From Planctomycetota bacterium (GTDB lineage Bacteria > Planctomycetota > Planctomycetia > Planctomycetales > Planctomycetaceae), in contig JAQCEJ010000041.1 of assembly GCA_027618475.1 (NCBI GenBank), positions 1 to 43,184 on the forward strand: a DNA stretch of 43,184 nt. The letters are read 5' to 3'. The notes beneath the pieces were generated by a model. The model was not told the origin of the DNA and ran no database searches. It was given only the letters and a program-made list of their open reading frames with translations. Shown piece by piece: positions 16,749-25,306 of the stretch. A program made the translations under genes and the position numbers. How positions within the stretch are numbered: position 1 is the first letter of the stretch; every line of letters begins with the position of its first letter.

Positions 16749-18005
16749 ATGTCGCAACGGCATATCGTTATCATCGGCGGAGGAATCATCGGTTTGGCAT
16801 GTGCCGATGAATTCTCGCGGACCGGTTGGCAGGTCACCGTTGTTGATAAAGGAGAAATCGGCAAGGGATGTTCACACGGCAATTGCGGACTGGTCTGCCC
16901 CAGCCATGTGCTGCCACTCGCAGAACCGGGGGCAGTGCTAAAGACGGTGAAGGCGTTATTTCAATCCCATTCTCCATTTCGTGTCAAACCGCGGTTTGAT
17001 CTCGCCTTGTGGTCGTGGTTCTGGCAGTTCACTAAACGTTGCAATACGTGCGATCGGTTGGCCTCGGCGGCGTCATGCCATGCTCTGTTGCAGTCGTCGA
17101 TGAATCTTTACCGCGATCTAATGTCCCGAGAGACATTTGACTGCGACTGGGAAACACATGGCTTGCTCTTCGTCTATCAACATCGTCACGAAATGGAAGC
17201 ATTCGCACCGATCGATCGACTATTGAAAGACCAATTTCAACTCGCGGCAAAACGATTAACAGGTGACGAACTCGTCGAATTCGATGCTTCGTTAAAATCA
17301 GGGCTTGCCGGCGGCTGGTTTTATCCCGATGATGCACACGTTCGATCCGATCGTCTGATCGCGGGCTGGAGAACGTCGTTAAAGTCTCGTGGCGTACAAA
17401 TGCTCGAACATCATGAATTCGATCGGTTCATTGGCGAATCGAGCGGTCATATTTCAGGTATCTCTACGACCAAAGGCGCAGATCTTGTAGGAAATCAATT
17501 CGTCATCGCGACGGGCGCATGGACCGGTCTGTTGAATCGCGCATTAAGAACGCGTCTTCCGATTCAACCGGGAAAGGGCTATTCTCTGACCGTGCCGCGG
17601 CCAGAAAATGCGCCGCGTGTGCCGATGCTTTTTCCCGAGCATAAGGTCGCGGCGACTCCCTGGAGATCAGGTTTTCGCCTCGGTTCGATAATGGAATTCG
17701 CAGGTTTCGATGCGACACTTTCACCGACCCGAATGCAACTTCTCCGGGACGGTGCGAAACCGTACCTGCATACACCGATTCCCGAACAACCAGACGAAGA
17801 GTGGTTCGGTTGGCGACCGATGACGTACGATAGTCTACCGATAATCGATCGTCTCCCATGTTTCAAGAATGTCTGGATCGCCGCCGGACACAACATGCTC
17901 GGCCTTTCGATGGCGCCGGCGACTGGGAAGCTGCTCCGAGAATTGGTTGAACAGAAGCCGCCGCATATCGATCCAGGCCCTTACCGAGCGAGTCGCTTTG
18001 CATAA
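16749..18005 (+). CDS. FAD-dependent D-amino acid oxidoreductase (DadA/D-hydroxyproline dehydrogenase-like)
   Basis: From the ATG at 16749 the product is 418 residues, beginning with a DAO-type Rossmann motif (HIVIIGGGIIGLACA) and VVDKGEIGKG for FAD binding. It ends with the family's C-terminal FAD block (WIAAGHNMLGLSMAPATGKLL). Upstream in-frame codons to a TTG at 16698 overlap the epimerase and are not needed. Family members oxidise D-amino acids, including cis-4-hydroxy-D-proline, to the imino acid. Its place directly after the epimerase supports hydroxyproline use. The later steps (deaminase, 2-ketoglutarate semialdehyde dehydrogenase) are not in the window. Confidence 0.85.
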   Translation: MSQRHIVIIGGGIIGLACADEFSRTGWQVTVVDKGEIGKGCSHGNCGLVCPSHVLPLAEPGAVLKTVKALFQSHSPFRVKPRFDLALWSWFWQFTKRCNTCDRLASAASCHALLQSSMNLYRDLMSRETFDCDWETHGLLFVYQHRHEMEAFAPIDRLLKDQFQLAAKRLTGDELVEFDASLKSGLAGGWFYPDDAHVRSDRLIAGWRTSLKSRGVQMLEHHEFDRFIGESSGHISGISTTKGADLVGNQFVIATGAWTGLLNRALRTRLPIQPGKGYSLTVPRPENAPRVPMLFPEHKVAATPWRSGFRLGSIMEFAGFDATLSPTRMQLLRDGAKPYLHTPIPEQPDEEWFGWRPMTYDSLPIIDRLPCFKNVWIAAGHNMLGLSMAPATGKLLRELVEQKPPHIDPGPYRASRFA

Positions 18006-18010
18006 AACCC

Positions 18011-18027
18011 ATGTCGATATTCGACAT
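18011..18027. promoter_or_regulatory. Perfect inverted repeat ATGTCGA-TAT-TCGACAT
   Basis: Seven-base arms (18011-18017 and 18021-18027) flank a 3-bp centre. It begins 6 bp after the oxidase stop and ends 7 bp before the presumed -35 of the WD40 gene. There is no T-tract, so a binding site is more likely than a terminator. Its half-site TGTCGA also forms the centre of the TGTCGACA sites at 9928 and 9948. Confidence 0.4.
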
Positions 18028-18033
18028 TTCTAC

Positions 18034-18063
18034 CTGACAATCGCCATAGTGATCCTTTAGAAT
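18034..18063 (+). promoter_or_regulatory. Possible promoter of the WD40 gene
   Basis: CTGACA (18034-18039) and TAGAAT (18058-18063) are separated by 18 bp. The predicted start is about 25 bp before the ATG, and CAGGAG lies just upstream of the ATG at 18095. Confidence 0.45.
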
Positions 18064-18094
18064 AGAATAACGTAGACCGCATTCAGGAGTCACA

Positions 18095-19006
18095 ATGATG
18101 AACAACTCCATTTCCCTCAGTCCGCGTACGAAAACGCGGCTGAAACACCCCAACGCAGTCTTCTGTGTGGCGTTTCATCCCGAGGGGAAACAGCTCATCA
18201 CAGGTTCGCTCGATAACACGCTTATTCTCTGGGATGTGGCCACTGCGAAAGAGATCATAACGCTCAAAGGACACGGCGATGGTGTATCGGGCGTGAAGTT
18301 CTCTCCTAAGGGAGATCGTATCGCCTCGTCGGGGCTCGATCAGGTCGTACGTTTGTGGGAAACTTCGACAGGATCCATGCAGCAGTCACTCTCTGGACAT
18401 GGAGTCTATCTGACGTGCGTCGACTGGTCGGCCGACGGTAAGATGATCGCATCGGGTGGTTACGACAACATCGTCAAATTGTGGGATGCGAATTCAGGCG
18501 CGAACACAAGAAATCTAGTGGCGCATCAAGGGACGATCTATGCCGTCAGTTTTTCTCCCGACAGCAAGATCGTAGCAACGGCAAGTCACGATCAAAAAAT
18601 CATTCTGTGGAGCGTTTCCGACGGTACACAAATTCGTACCCTCAATGGCCACACCGGCCCTGTCGAAGCCGTGATGTTCTCTCCCGATGGAAAATCGCTG
18701 CTCTCGGTGAGTGCGGATCAGACTTTGCGTTTCTGGGACGTAGATACCGGCGAGACGAAATTTACCGGCAACGGACATTCACAAGGTGTAAAATCTGCCT
18801 CCTATACTCCCGATGGTCGCCATGTCGTTTCCGGCAGCGCCGATTCACGCGTGATGCTCTGGAACGCCGAAACGGGCGAACGTATCGCCGCCTACACTGG
18901 CCACGACAACACCATATACGGTATCGCATTCTCGCAAACTGACCCGTTACTAGCGACAGCGAGCTTCGATCGGACGATCTTGTTATGGGACATTCGAGAG
19001 GAATGA
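18095..19006 (+). CDS. WD40-repeat protein, single seven-bladed propeller
   Basis: The 303 residues are almost entirely seven WD40 repeats of about 42 residues, each ending in a GH pair and containing S-x-D-x-(T/K)-(I/L)-x-LW (for example GSLDNTLILWD, SGLDQVVRLWE, ASFDRTILLWD). This equals one complete beta-propeller with no extra domain, signal peptide or kinase fusion. Planctomycetes often attach WD40 propellers to kinases or cytochromes, so a stand-alone cytoplasmic propeller is presumably a protein-interaction scaffold. AGGAG lies about 6 nt before the ATGATG start. Partner unknown. Confidence 0.92.
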   Translation: MMNNSISLSPRTKTRLKHPNAVFCVAFHPEGKQLITGSLDNTLILWDVATAKEIITLKGHGDGVSGVKFSPKGDRIASSGLDQVVRLWETSTGSMQQSLSGHGVYLTCVDWSADGKMIASGGYDNIVKLWDANSGANTRNLVAHQGTIYAVSFSPDSKIVATASHDQKIILWSVSDGTQIRTLNGHTGPVEAVMFSPDGKSLLSVSADQTLRFWDVDTGETKFTGNGHSQGVKSASYTPDGRHVVSGSADSRVMLWNAETGERIAAYTGHDNTIYGIAFSQTDPLLATASFDRTILLWDIREE

Positions 19007-19097
19007 TTAAGGTTTAAATCCTAATGCCTACAGAATTCCCACGACTCAAAGAGCGGTTGCGGCATGACCATTGGAAAACTGTTAATCATACGTCACC

Positions 19098-20084
19098 TCA
19101 CTTAATGAGCGACGCCAGCACTTTCCTCGTCCCTGTAAACACCTGCCGACCGTGCATCGTCACGAAGTTATCGATCAATGCCACGTCCCCGCGCTGCCAG
19201 GGAACGGGGTAGGACAACTCATCACCAATTTGGGCGGCGTAGCGGACGGCTTCGTCGTCGAGAAATGTGCCGTCGCCGAAGGTGATCGACCGTGAAGGGT
19301 CGTTTCGCAGATCTTTCCATCCCTGATGGGCAGCAATCAATTGATTGAAAAATGTCTCGCGGCCGTCGGGAAGCCGATAGACAGCGGGGAGTACCGGAGT
19401 TGTCGCACGTAAGCAATCACCATCTTCCCACTCCCACGAGTAACCGATGTTTCCCAATCTTCGTTCGGCATCGCTTTTAGTTTCAGCTCGTAAGGTGCTT
19501 TTCCAACTTCGCCCCATCCCCGAGGCAGGATCGTTCTCCGGCGGCATGACGTTCGAGTACTTAAGCCCTTTCTCGCGGCAGTTCGCGGCGAACTCGGGAT
19601 ACTTCTCCGCGAGTTTTTCCCAGAGCAAATCCGATCGGCAGAGTGGTGTCGCCCCGCCGATCTCAGCGGGCTGTTCGCAGAAGAACATCAATTTACTCGG
19701 ATAAATTGGCGTCTGGGCCATTTCATGATGCAGAAATATCTTGACGTCAGCGGGAGCCTCGTTCGCTGTAAAGACACGAGGAGTCTTATTAACGCGCACG
19801 GCATTCGACAGTGATTCTTCGTAGGGAAAATTCTCGAATTCGAACGCGGCGATAAAGGCGTCGAAATCCTCAGGCGTCGTCAGCGGAAAATCGCGAAATA
19901 GAATAGCACCATATTCCGACGCTTGTTGTGAAAGTTCATCCCGATGCGTGCCGATCCAAGCATCGATTGCGTCCCACGCAGGGCTTATCGTTGTGCAGCG
20001 GAGGACGAGGGGAAAGACTTGACCAGCTATGTCCTGTTGACCCGGAATGCGGACGTGTTCGACATGGACAGAAGTGGAGATCAT
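19098..20084 (-). CDS. TauD/TfdA-family Fe(II)/2-oxoglutarate dioxygenase
   Basis: This 328-residue protein has the metal-binding facial triad: His119-x-Glu121 (FLHHEMAQ) and His311 (TMHGRQVF). Arg320 (GTRKVL) is suited to bind 2-oxoglutarate. Use of Glu rather than Asp in HxE is typical of the SyrP/clavaminate-synthase-like subgroup. Such enzymes hydroxylate small acids or amino acid derivatives. It follows an MFS transporter gene by 7 bp on the same strand, so the two are almost certainly cotranscribed and may handle one substrate. It converges on the WD40 gene. Confidence 0.88.
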   Translation of the reverse strand: MISTSVHVEHVRIPGQQDIAGQVFPLVLRCTTISPAWDAIDAWIGTHRDELSQQASEYGAILFRDFPLTTPEDFDAFIAAFEFENFPYEESLSNAVRVNKTPRVFTANEAPADVKIFLHHEMAQTPIYPSKLMFFCEQPAEIGGATPLCRSDLLWEKLAEKYPEFAANCREKGLKYSNVMPPENDPASGMGRSWKSTLRAETKSDAERRLGNIGYSWEWEDGDCLRATTPVLPAVYRLPDGRETFFNQLIAAHQGWKDLRNDPSRSITFGDGTFLDDEAVRYAAQIGDELSYPVPWQRGDVALIDNFVTMHGRQVFTGTRKVLASLIK

Positions 20085-20091
20085 CTGGTTT

Positions 20092-21420
20092 TCACTCCGG
20101 CAGCGGCTGGCCTTTGGTTTCGGGAAGAATCAACATGATCACGGCGCCTGCGAGATACAAAAAACTCAACTGGATTACCGATACCCGCAGGTCGACATCG
20201 GGTCGGGCTTTGAGCATTGCGGAAAACGTTAGCAGTGGTGCCGCGAGCAAACGGCCACCGTTGAAGCATAGCCCCACTCCTGTCGCCCTCAAATGATTGG
20301 GAAAGAGTTCGGGAAAATAAATCGCGTACCCGGCGTGCATCGCCAGTGTAAAATACCCGAACAGCAGCAGCACCGCCAACATCTGCGGATACGTTTGCGG
20401 CACATAACATGTAATCGGAACTATCGCGAAGGCGAGAAGGTGAGAAACGACAAACGTCCGCTTGCGGCCCCAGCGTTCGGCGAAAAATCCGAAACTCAGC
20501 AGGCCGAATCCCCCACCGAGCGTTTGCACGATGCCATATGCAAATTTCGCTTTCTGAGCAGCTTCGTCCTTCGGGAAGTCATGTTTCTTGAGGAGTTCCA
20601 TCGTCAATTCTTGCCCGGCAATCACGACGCCCCAGAACGTCCCGAGTCCGACGGCAGCAAGCAGAATGCCGAGAATCGCTGATTTCCGCCAGCGCCGATC
20701 AGAAAACAGCGCACGAAAACTTCCTTTGGACGATTGCGTCTTTTCGTTTGTCCCAGCCTGTTGCCAACGTTCGGGTTCGGATACGCTGCTACGGACCCAC
20801 AACACAAGCAGGGCGGGGATCACGCCAATTAAATATCCGTACCGCCAGTGTTCGGCGACGACAAGTCCGGCGATTGCCGCCATCCAGGTGCCGAGAACGC
20901 TCGTTGCGTGGAAGATTCCCGACGCTTTTGCGCGAGCACGATTGGGAAATACTTCTGCTACGAGCGCGGCAGCAACGGCCCATTCGCCGCCGACTCCCAT
21001 CGCCACGACGAACCGCAAAACGGCAACGTGCCACAATTCGGTCGCAAAAAATGTCAGACCCGAAAAAATAGAATAACATAAAATGGTCACGATCATCACA
21101 GGCTTGCGGCCCAGTCGATCGGCGAGAGTGCCGAACAATACACCGCCGAGTGTACCGCCTATCAAAAAGATTGAAAGAAAGCGATCGCGACACAACCGCG
21201 TCTGAGAATCGACAGCTTCTGGAGAGAGTTCTGCCGGAAGGAGTTCCTTGAACATCTCGGTGCTGGTAATGTTGAAGATCTGCCCTTCGAACACATCGAA
21301 TACCCAACCTGCCGATGCGATAATTAGCACCAGCCACTGTGCACGAGTGACTTCGGCGTACCAGGGTGTCGAAGGGGTCGATTCGTTCGGCTCCGGCATC
21401 GGCATCGGCATTCTTTCCAC
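20092..21420 (-). CDS. Major facilitator superfamily transporter (metabolite:H+ symporter type)
   Basis: At up to 442 residues it shows about 12 hydrophobic segments, with the MFS loop 2-3 motif (GTLADRLGRKPV) and its internal repeat (FAERWGRKRTF). The overall pattern suits the sugar/aromatic-acid or metabolite:H+ symporter families. The longest frame begins with a GTG at 21420, followed closely by ATG codons at 21411 and 21405; the exact start is uncertain because the region repeats MPMPMP. The dioxygenase gene begins 7 bp downstream, suggesting uptake of that enzyme's substrate. Specificity cannot be read from sequence. Confidence 0.87.
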   Translation of the reverse strand: MERMPMPMPEPNESTPSTPWYAEVTRAQWLVLIIASAGWVFDVFEGQIFNITSTEMFKELLPAELSPEAVDSQTRLCRDRFLSIFLIGGTLGGVLFGTLADRLGRKPVMIVTILCYSIFSGLTFFATELWHVAVLRFVVAMGVGGEWAVAAALVAEVFPNRARAKASGIFHATSVLGTWMAAIAGLVVAEHWRYGYLIGVIPALLVLWVRSSVSEPERWQQAGTNEKTQSSKGSFRALFSDRRWRKSAILGILLAAVGLGTFWGVVIAGQELTMELLKKHDFPKDEAAQKAKFAYGIVQTLGGGFGLLSFGFFAERWGRKRTFVVSHLLAFAIVPITCYVPQTYPQMLAVLLLFGYFTLAMHAGYAIYFPELFPNHLRATGVGLCFNGGRLLAAPLLTFSAMLKARPDVDLRVSVIQLSFLYLAGAVIMLILPETKGQPLPE

Positions 21421-21586
21421 TCGATCGGAAGGAAGGGAAAACCGCTATAATAACAGATCGCGTGACAATCCCCCAGTCCGCGATCGTTCAAGTTCTACTC
21501 CTTGACTCAGTAAATCATCACAACGACCGAAAGCATTAAACCACTTGTCTCTCACAATCCCACATCTCAACGAGTGAGCCCGCGAC

Positions 21587-21615
21587 TTGGGATCGTTGTC
21601 ACTAGCGTCTATAAT
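21587..21615 (+). promoter_or_regulatory. Promoter of the AOR-fwdD-fwdB operon
   Basis: TTGGGA (21587-21592) and a perfect TATAAT (21610-21615) are separated by exactly 17 bp. The start would be near 21622, giving a leader of about 32 nt before the TTG start codon. This is the best sigma-70-like promoter in the window. Confidence 0.6.
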
Positions 21616-21653
21616 ACCGGTAGTTTTTCATCGCTCTCAACGAAAGCCATCCA

Positions 21654-23441
21654 TTGTACGGTTATCACGGTCGCTATCTGCTGATTGACCTCACGAACCG
21701 CATCCGTAGCGAACATCTGCTGCCGGAAGATGTGCTGCGCGAGCGTATCGGCGGTGTGGGGTTGGGAACATGGTTGTTGCACGAACATTCGGTCGATCGG
21801 CAGGAACCACTCGCACGTCAGGCTCCGCTGATATTCGTCTTCAGCCCGCTGGTGGGAAGTCCGTTGACGACATCAGCGAAATTCGCCGTCGTTGGGCAGT
21901 CGCCATTGACCAATCGCATCAACGATTCGCTTTCGTCGTCGCACTTCGCGATCGCCGGTAAGAAAACGGGTTACGATGCGATCGTGATCGTCGGGGCCGC
22001 CTCTTCACCGACGTGCATCGTCGTCGAGCCCGAGAGTGTTCGCTTCGAATCGGCAACCGATGAATGGGGAAAGAGCAGCCGCGAAGCGGGGAAGAGTCTC
22101 GCTCAACAACTCGGCGCCGGGTTTCGCATCGCCTCGATCGGACCGGCGGGAGAAAACCTCGTCCGCTTCGCCACCGTTTCGCACGAAGGCCGGCACGCGG
22201 GTCGCGGCGGCATGGGGGCGGTGATGGGGGCGAAGAGACTCAAAGCCATTGCCGTGCGCGGCGATCGCATCACCCCCTATGCTCACCAGGGACAACTCAC
22301 GGCTTACAGCCGCGATCTTTCGAAGAAATCGTTCGGTCCTGCGACGGCAAAATATCGCGAACTCGGCACACTCGGAAATCTGCTGACGTTCAATCGGCTC
22401 GGTACATTGCCGACACGCAACTTTCAAACCGGCACACTCGCCGGGCTCGAAGGTTTCGCGACCGAGACGCTCGCCGAGTCATTCGGACACGTGCGTAACT
22501 CGTGCGCCGCATGCACGATCGGTTGCGAGCATCTGTTTCAATTGCCGGGAAAGCAGAATGTGCGCATGGAATACGAGAATCTGTTCGCTCTCGGGCCATT
22601 GTGCGGCATCACCGATCCGCAGACCGTGCTCGAAGCGTCCCAACTCTGTGATGATCTGGGAATGGACACCATCAGCGCCGGCGCGACCGTCGCATTCGCT
22701 ATGGAGTGTGCCGAGAAAGGAATACTTTCTCATTCCGAACTGCGATTCGGAAACGGGGAAGCATTACTCGCGATGCTGAAAGATATCTCATCGCGAACAG
22801 GCTGGGGCGATTTGCTTGCGAATGGCACGCGCTACGCTTCGCAAGAACTCGGCGGGGGGAGTGAAGATTTCGCGCCGCATGTGAAGGGACTTGAAATTCC
22901 CGGTTACGAACCGCGCGCATTACAGGCCATGGCGGTTGGGTTCGCTGTCGGTTCGCGCGGTGCCGATCATAATCGTTCGGGAGCCTATCAGATCGATTTT
23001 TCGGAGTCCTTCGACCGGCTTCAAGCCAACGATGAATCAGTTCGTGGGGCGATCGAAACCGAGAACGAAGCCGCAATTATGGATTCTCTCATTCTCTGCA
23101 AATTTCTTCGCGGTGTGTTCGACGACCGCATGATCTCTATGGCCGAAATGCTGCACCTCATTACAGGCTGGAATGTCACCGCCGCTGAGTTGAAGACGAC
23201 GGCCGAACGAATTGTGACGGCAAAGAAACTCTACAATATTCGTCAGGGATGGACGCCGGCCGAAGACACATTGCCGAAACGTTTTTTGAGTGAGGCATTG
23301 CCAGAAGGGGCGAGCAAAGGAGCCGCGTTAAGCAGTGACAACCTGCAACGATTGATCCGGCAATACAATCTGTTCCGAGGTTGGACTCCCGAGGGATTTG
23401 TCCGGCCGATTACCGCTGACAATCGCGGTGTCACTTGGTAG
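21654..23441 (+). CDS. Aldehyde:ferredoxin oxidoreductase (AOR) family tungsten/molybdopterin enzyme
   Basis: AOR-family enzymes oxidise aldehydes to acids with ferredoxin, using a tungsten bis-pyranopterin and a [4Fe-4S] cluster. This 595-residue protein keeps all four cluster cysteines: Cys284, Cys287, Cys291 (NSCAACTIGC) and Cys482 (LILCKFLRGV), with spacing close to Pyrococcus AOR. The N-terminal YGRxLxIDLT-like strand (YHGRYLLIDLTN) and pterin-binding GRGGMGAVMGAKRLKAI block are present. The start is TTG with no ATG nearby. It precedes fwdD- and fwdB-like genes by 43 bp in one probable operon, which suggests a role in C1 or aldehyde metabolism. The natural substrate is unknown. Confidence 0.92.
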   Translation: MYGYHGRYLLIDLTNRIRSEHLLPEDVLRERIGGVGLGTWLLHEHSVDRQEPLARQAPLIFVFSPLVGSPLTTSAKFAVVGQSPLTNRINDSLSSSHFAIAGKKTGYDAIVIVGAASSPTCIVVEPESVRFESATDEWGKSSREAGKSLAQQLGAGFRIASIGPAGENLVRFATVSHEGRHAGRGGMGAVMGAKRLKAIAVRGDRITPYAHQGQLTAYSRDLSKKSFGPATAKYRELGTLGNLLTFNRLGTLPTRNFQTGTLAGLEGFATETLAESFGHVRNSCAACTIGCEHLFQLPGKQNVRMEYENLFALGPLCGITDPQTVLEASQLCDDLGMDTISAGATVAFAMECAEKGILSHSELRFGNGEALLAMLKDISSRTGWGDLLANGTRYASQELGGGSEDFAPHVKGLEIPGYEPRALQAMAVGFAVGSRGADHNRSGAYQIDFSESFDRLQANDESVRGAIETENEAAIMDSLILCKFLRGVFDDRMISMAEMLHLITGWNVTAAELKTTAERIVTAKKLYNIRQGWTPAEDTLPKRFLSEALPEGASKGAALSSDNLQRLIRQYNLFRGWTPEGFVRPITADNRGVTW

Positions 23442-23484
23442 ACTGGCAGTTCGTGTGTCTGTTGCCGAAATCCGTGGACAAAAG

Positions 23485-23838
23485 ATGAATATGCCTAAAA
23501 CATTTATTCTCATCCCCGGCCGCACAAGCCGACAGGGAACCGGCCTTAACGAAGGCAAATATTCGAACGATTATCTGGACGAAATCAACACGGTTTTGAT
23601 CAATCCCGAAGACATGCAGAGGCTTGGGTTGCAGGATGGGGATACCGTTCGTATGTGGACCGATTATGCTGAAGTCCAGGTCACCTGCAAAACCGATAAA
23701 GGAGAATGCCCGCCGGGAATCGTCTTCATTAGTTATGGCGACAAATCGAGCCGGCTGATGCAAGGTGAAACGCACGGCTCGGGAATGCCGACGAGTAAAG
23801 GGATGGACGTGCAGATTGAGAAAGTAATTGCGTCGTAA
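23485..23838 (+). CDS. fwdD: Formylmethanofuran dehydrogenase subunit D-like (molybdopterin dinucleotide-binding)
   Basis: This 117-residue protein has the fold of the molybdopterin-dinucleotide-binding domain, the small FwdD/FmdD subunit that in archaea completes the pterin pocket with FwdB. Blocks seen are FILIPGRTSRQG, VLINPEDMQRLGLQDGDTVRMWT and PPGIVFISYG. A longer frame from 23398 overlaps the AOR gene and is not needed; ATG 23485 (or 23491) fits the domain. It precedes the fwdB-like gene by 90 bp. The partner subunit is encoded next door, so the pair probably forms one catalytic unit. Confidence 0.88.
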   Translation: MNMPKTFILIPGRTSRQGTGLNEGKYSNDYLDEINTVLINPEDMQRLGLQDGDTVRMWTDYAEVQVTCKTDKGECPPGIVFISYGDKSSRLMQGETHGSGMPTSKGMDVQIEKVIAS

Positions 23839-23928
23839 CAAGTCTCGTTACCAATAACAAGATTTCGAAATTCATTGAATTTCACCACGTCCCGTCAAAT
23901 TCACGTTGAACCGTCAAAGATCAAAAAT

Positions 23929-25263
23929 ATGAGCATCGCCGAAGTTGAACCGCAAACCGAGACATCGCTTAAGGTCATTCCCGACGCGACCTGTACATTC
24001 TGCGGGTGCGTCTGCGACGACATTGAACTGACGGTCGAAGATCAGCAGATCAAACAGGCGAAAAATGCCTGCGTGCTCGGCAAAGCCTGGTTCTTCAATC
24101 ATCACATCGAAGATCGACCGCAGGCACTCATCAAAGGTCAACCCGCGACATATGAAGAGGGGATCGCGAGAGCGGTCGAAATTTTGCTGAATGCCAAATA
24201 CCCAGTGACATACGGTTTATCGGATACAACCTGCGAAGCGCAGCGCAAGGCTGTTGCGATCACTGATTGGATCGGCGGTAACATCGATACAACGACTTCT
24301 GTCTGTCACGGCCCTTCGGGAATGGCGTTCCAAACGGTCGGCGAAACGACGTGTAGCCTCGGCGAAATTAAAAACCGGGCTGACTTCCTTATTTTCTGGG
24401 GAGGCAACCCCGCTGAAAGCCATCCGCGGCATTTCACCAAATACAGCCTGATGCCTAAGGGTGATTTCCTTCCCAAAGGACGAAAAGACCGTACCGCGAT
24501 GCTCGTCGATGTTCGCAAGACGAAAAGTGCAAAGGCGGTCGATATTTTTCTGCAAATTAAGCCTCGATCCGATTTCGAACTCTTGTGGGCGATGCGCGGT
24601 CTCGCTAAAGGGATCGACGTCGATCCGCGTGTGGAAGAAAAAACCGGCATTCCGCTGGACAAACTCGACGACATCGTCAAACAGATGAAGCAAGCTCATT
24701 ACGGGGCGATTCTGTTCGGCATGGGCCTGACGATGACCCGCGGCAAGCATATCAACTCCGAAGGGCTTCTCGGGTTGGCTCGTGATATGAATCAACATAC
24801 TCGCTGGGTCGCCAAACCGATGCGCGGTCACGGCAACGTAACCGGTGCCGACAACGTGGTGACATGGTCGACGGGGTATCCGTTCGGCGTGAATCTCAGC
24901 CGTGGCTATCCGCGATTTAATCCGGGGGAATATACGACGTCCGATTTGCTCGCGCGCGGAGAAGCCGATGCCGCAATGATTATTGCTTCGGACCCGATGT
25001 CGAATTTCAGCCAGCCAGCGCGCGAACATCTTGCGAAGATCAACAGCATCGTACTCGATCCGAAGTTGAGCGACACTGCGAAAGTCGCGACCGTGGCATT
25101 CACGACGGCGACGTACGGTATCAACGTCCCCGGCACCGTCTATCGTATGGATGATATCCCGATTCCACTCCGTCCTGCGTTCGAATCGCCTTACTGGAGC
25201 GACCTCAAAATCCTCACGGCGATCGAGAAAGGAATACGTGAGAAACAATTGGCCGTGAATTAA
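23929..25263 (+). CDS. fwdB: Formylmethanofuran dehydrogenase subunit B-like (Mo/W catalytic subunit)
   Basis: This 444-residue protein resembles FwdB/FmdB, the formate-dehydrogenase-like catalytic subunit. The N-terminal [4Fe-4S] motif is complete: Cys22, Cys25, Cys29 (CTFCGCVCDD) and Cys48 (NACVLG). Cys126 lies in the SVCHGPSG motif, where the archaeal enzyme has its metal ligand. Retention of both contrasts with FhcB of methylotrophic proteobacteria, which as I recall has lost the cluster and active-site residues. The start ATG 23929 (MSIAEVEP) is preferred to a TTG at 23875. Subunits A and C are absent here; the operon ends in a convergent DUF1501 gene 43 bp away. Confidence 0.9.
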   Translation: MSIAEVEPQTETSLKVIPDATCTFCGCVCDDIELTVEDQQIKQAKNACVLGKAWFFNHHIEDRPQALIKGQPATYEEGIARAVEILLNAKYPVTYGLSDTTCEAQRKAVAITDWIGGNIDTTTSVCHGPSGMAFQTVGETTCSLGEIKNRADFLIFWGGNPAESHPRHFTKYSLMPKGDFLPKGRKDRTAMLVDVRKTKSAKAVDIFLQIKPRSDFELLWAMRGLAKGIDVDPRVEEKTGIPLDKLDDIVKQMKQAHYGAILFGMGLTMTRGKHINSEGLLGLARDMNQHTRWVAKPMRGHGNVTGADNVVTWSTGYPFGVNLSRGYPRFNPGEYTTSDLLARGEADAAMIIASDPMSNFSQPAREHLAKINSIVLDPKLSDTAKVATVAFTTATYGINVPGTVYRMDDIPIPLRPAFESPYWSDLKILTAIEKGIREKQLAVN

Positions 25264-25306
25264 ATAGCATTACCTTTTACCGCGGTGCAGTTGGTAAAAA
25301 GTTTCT

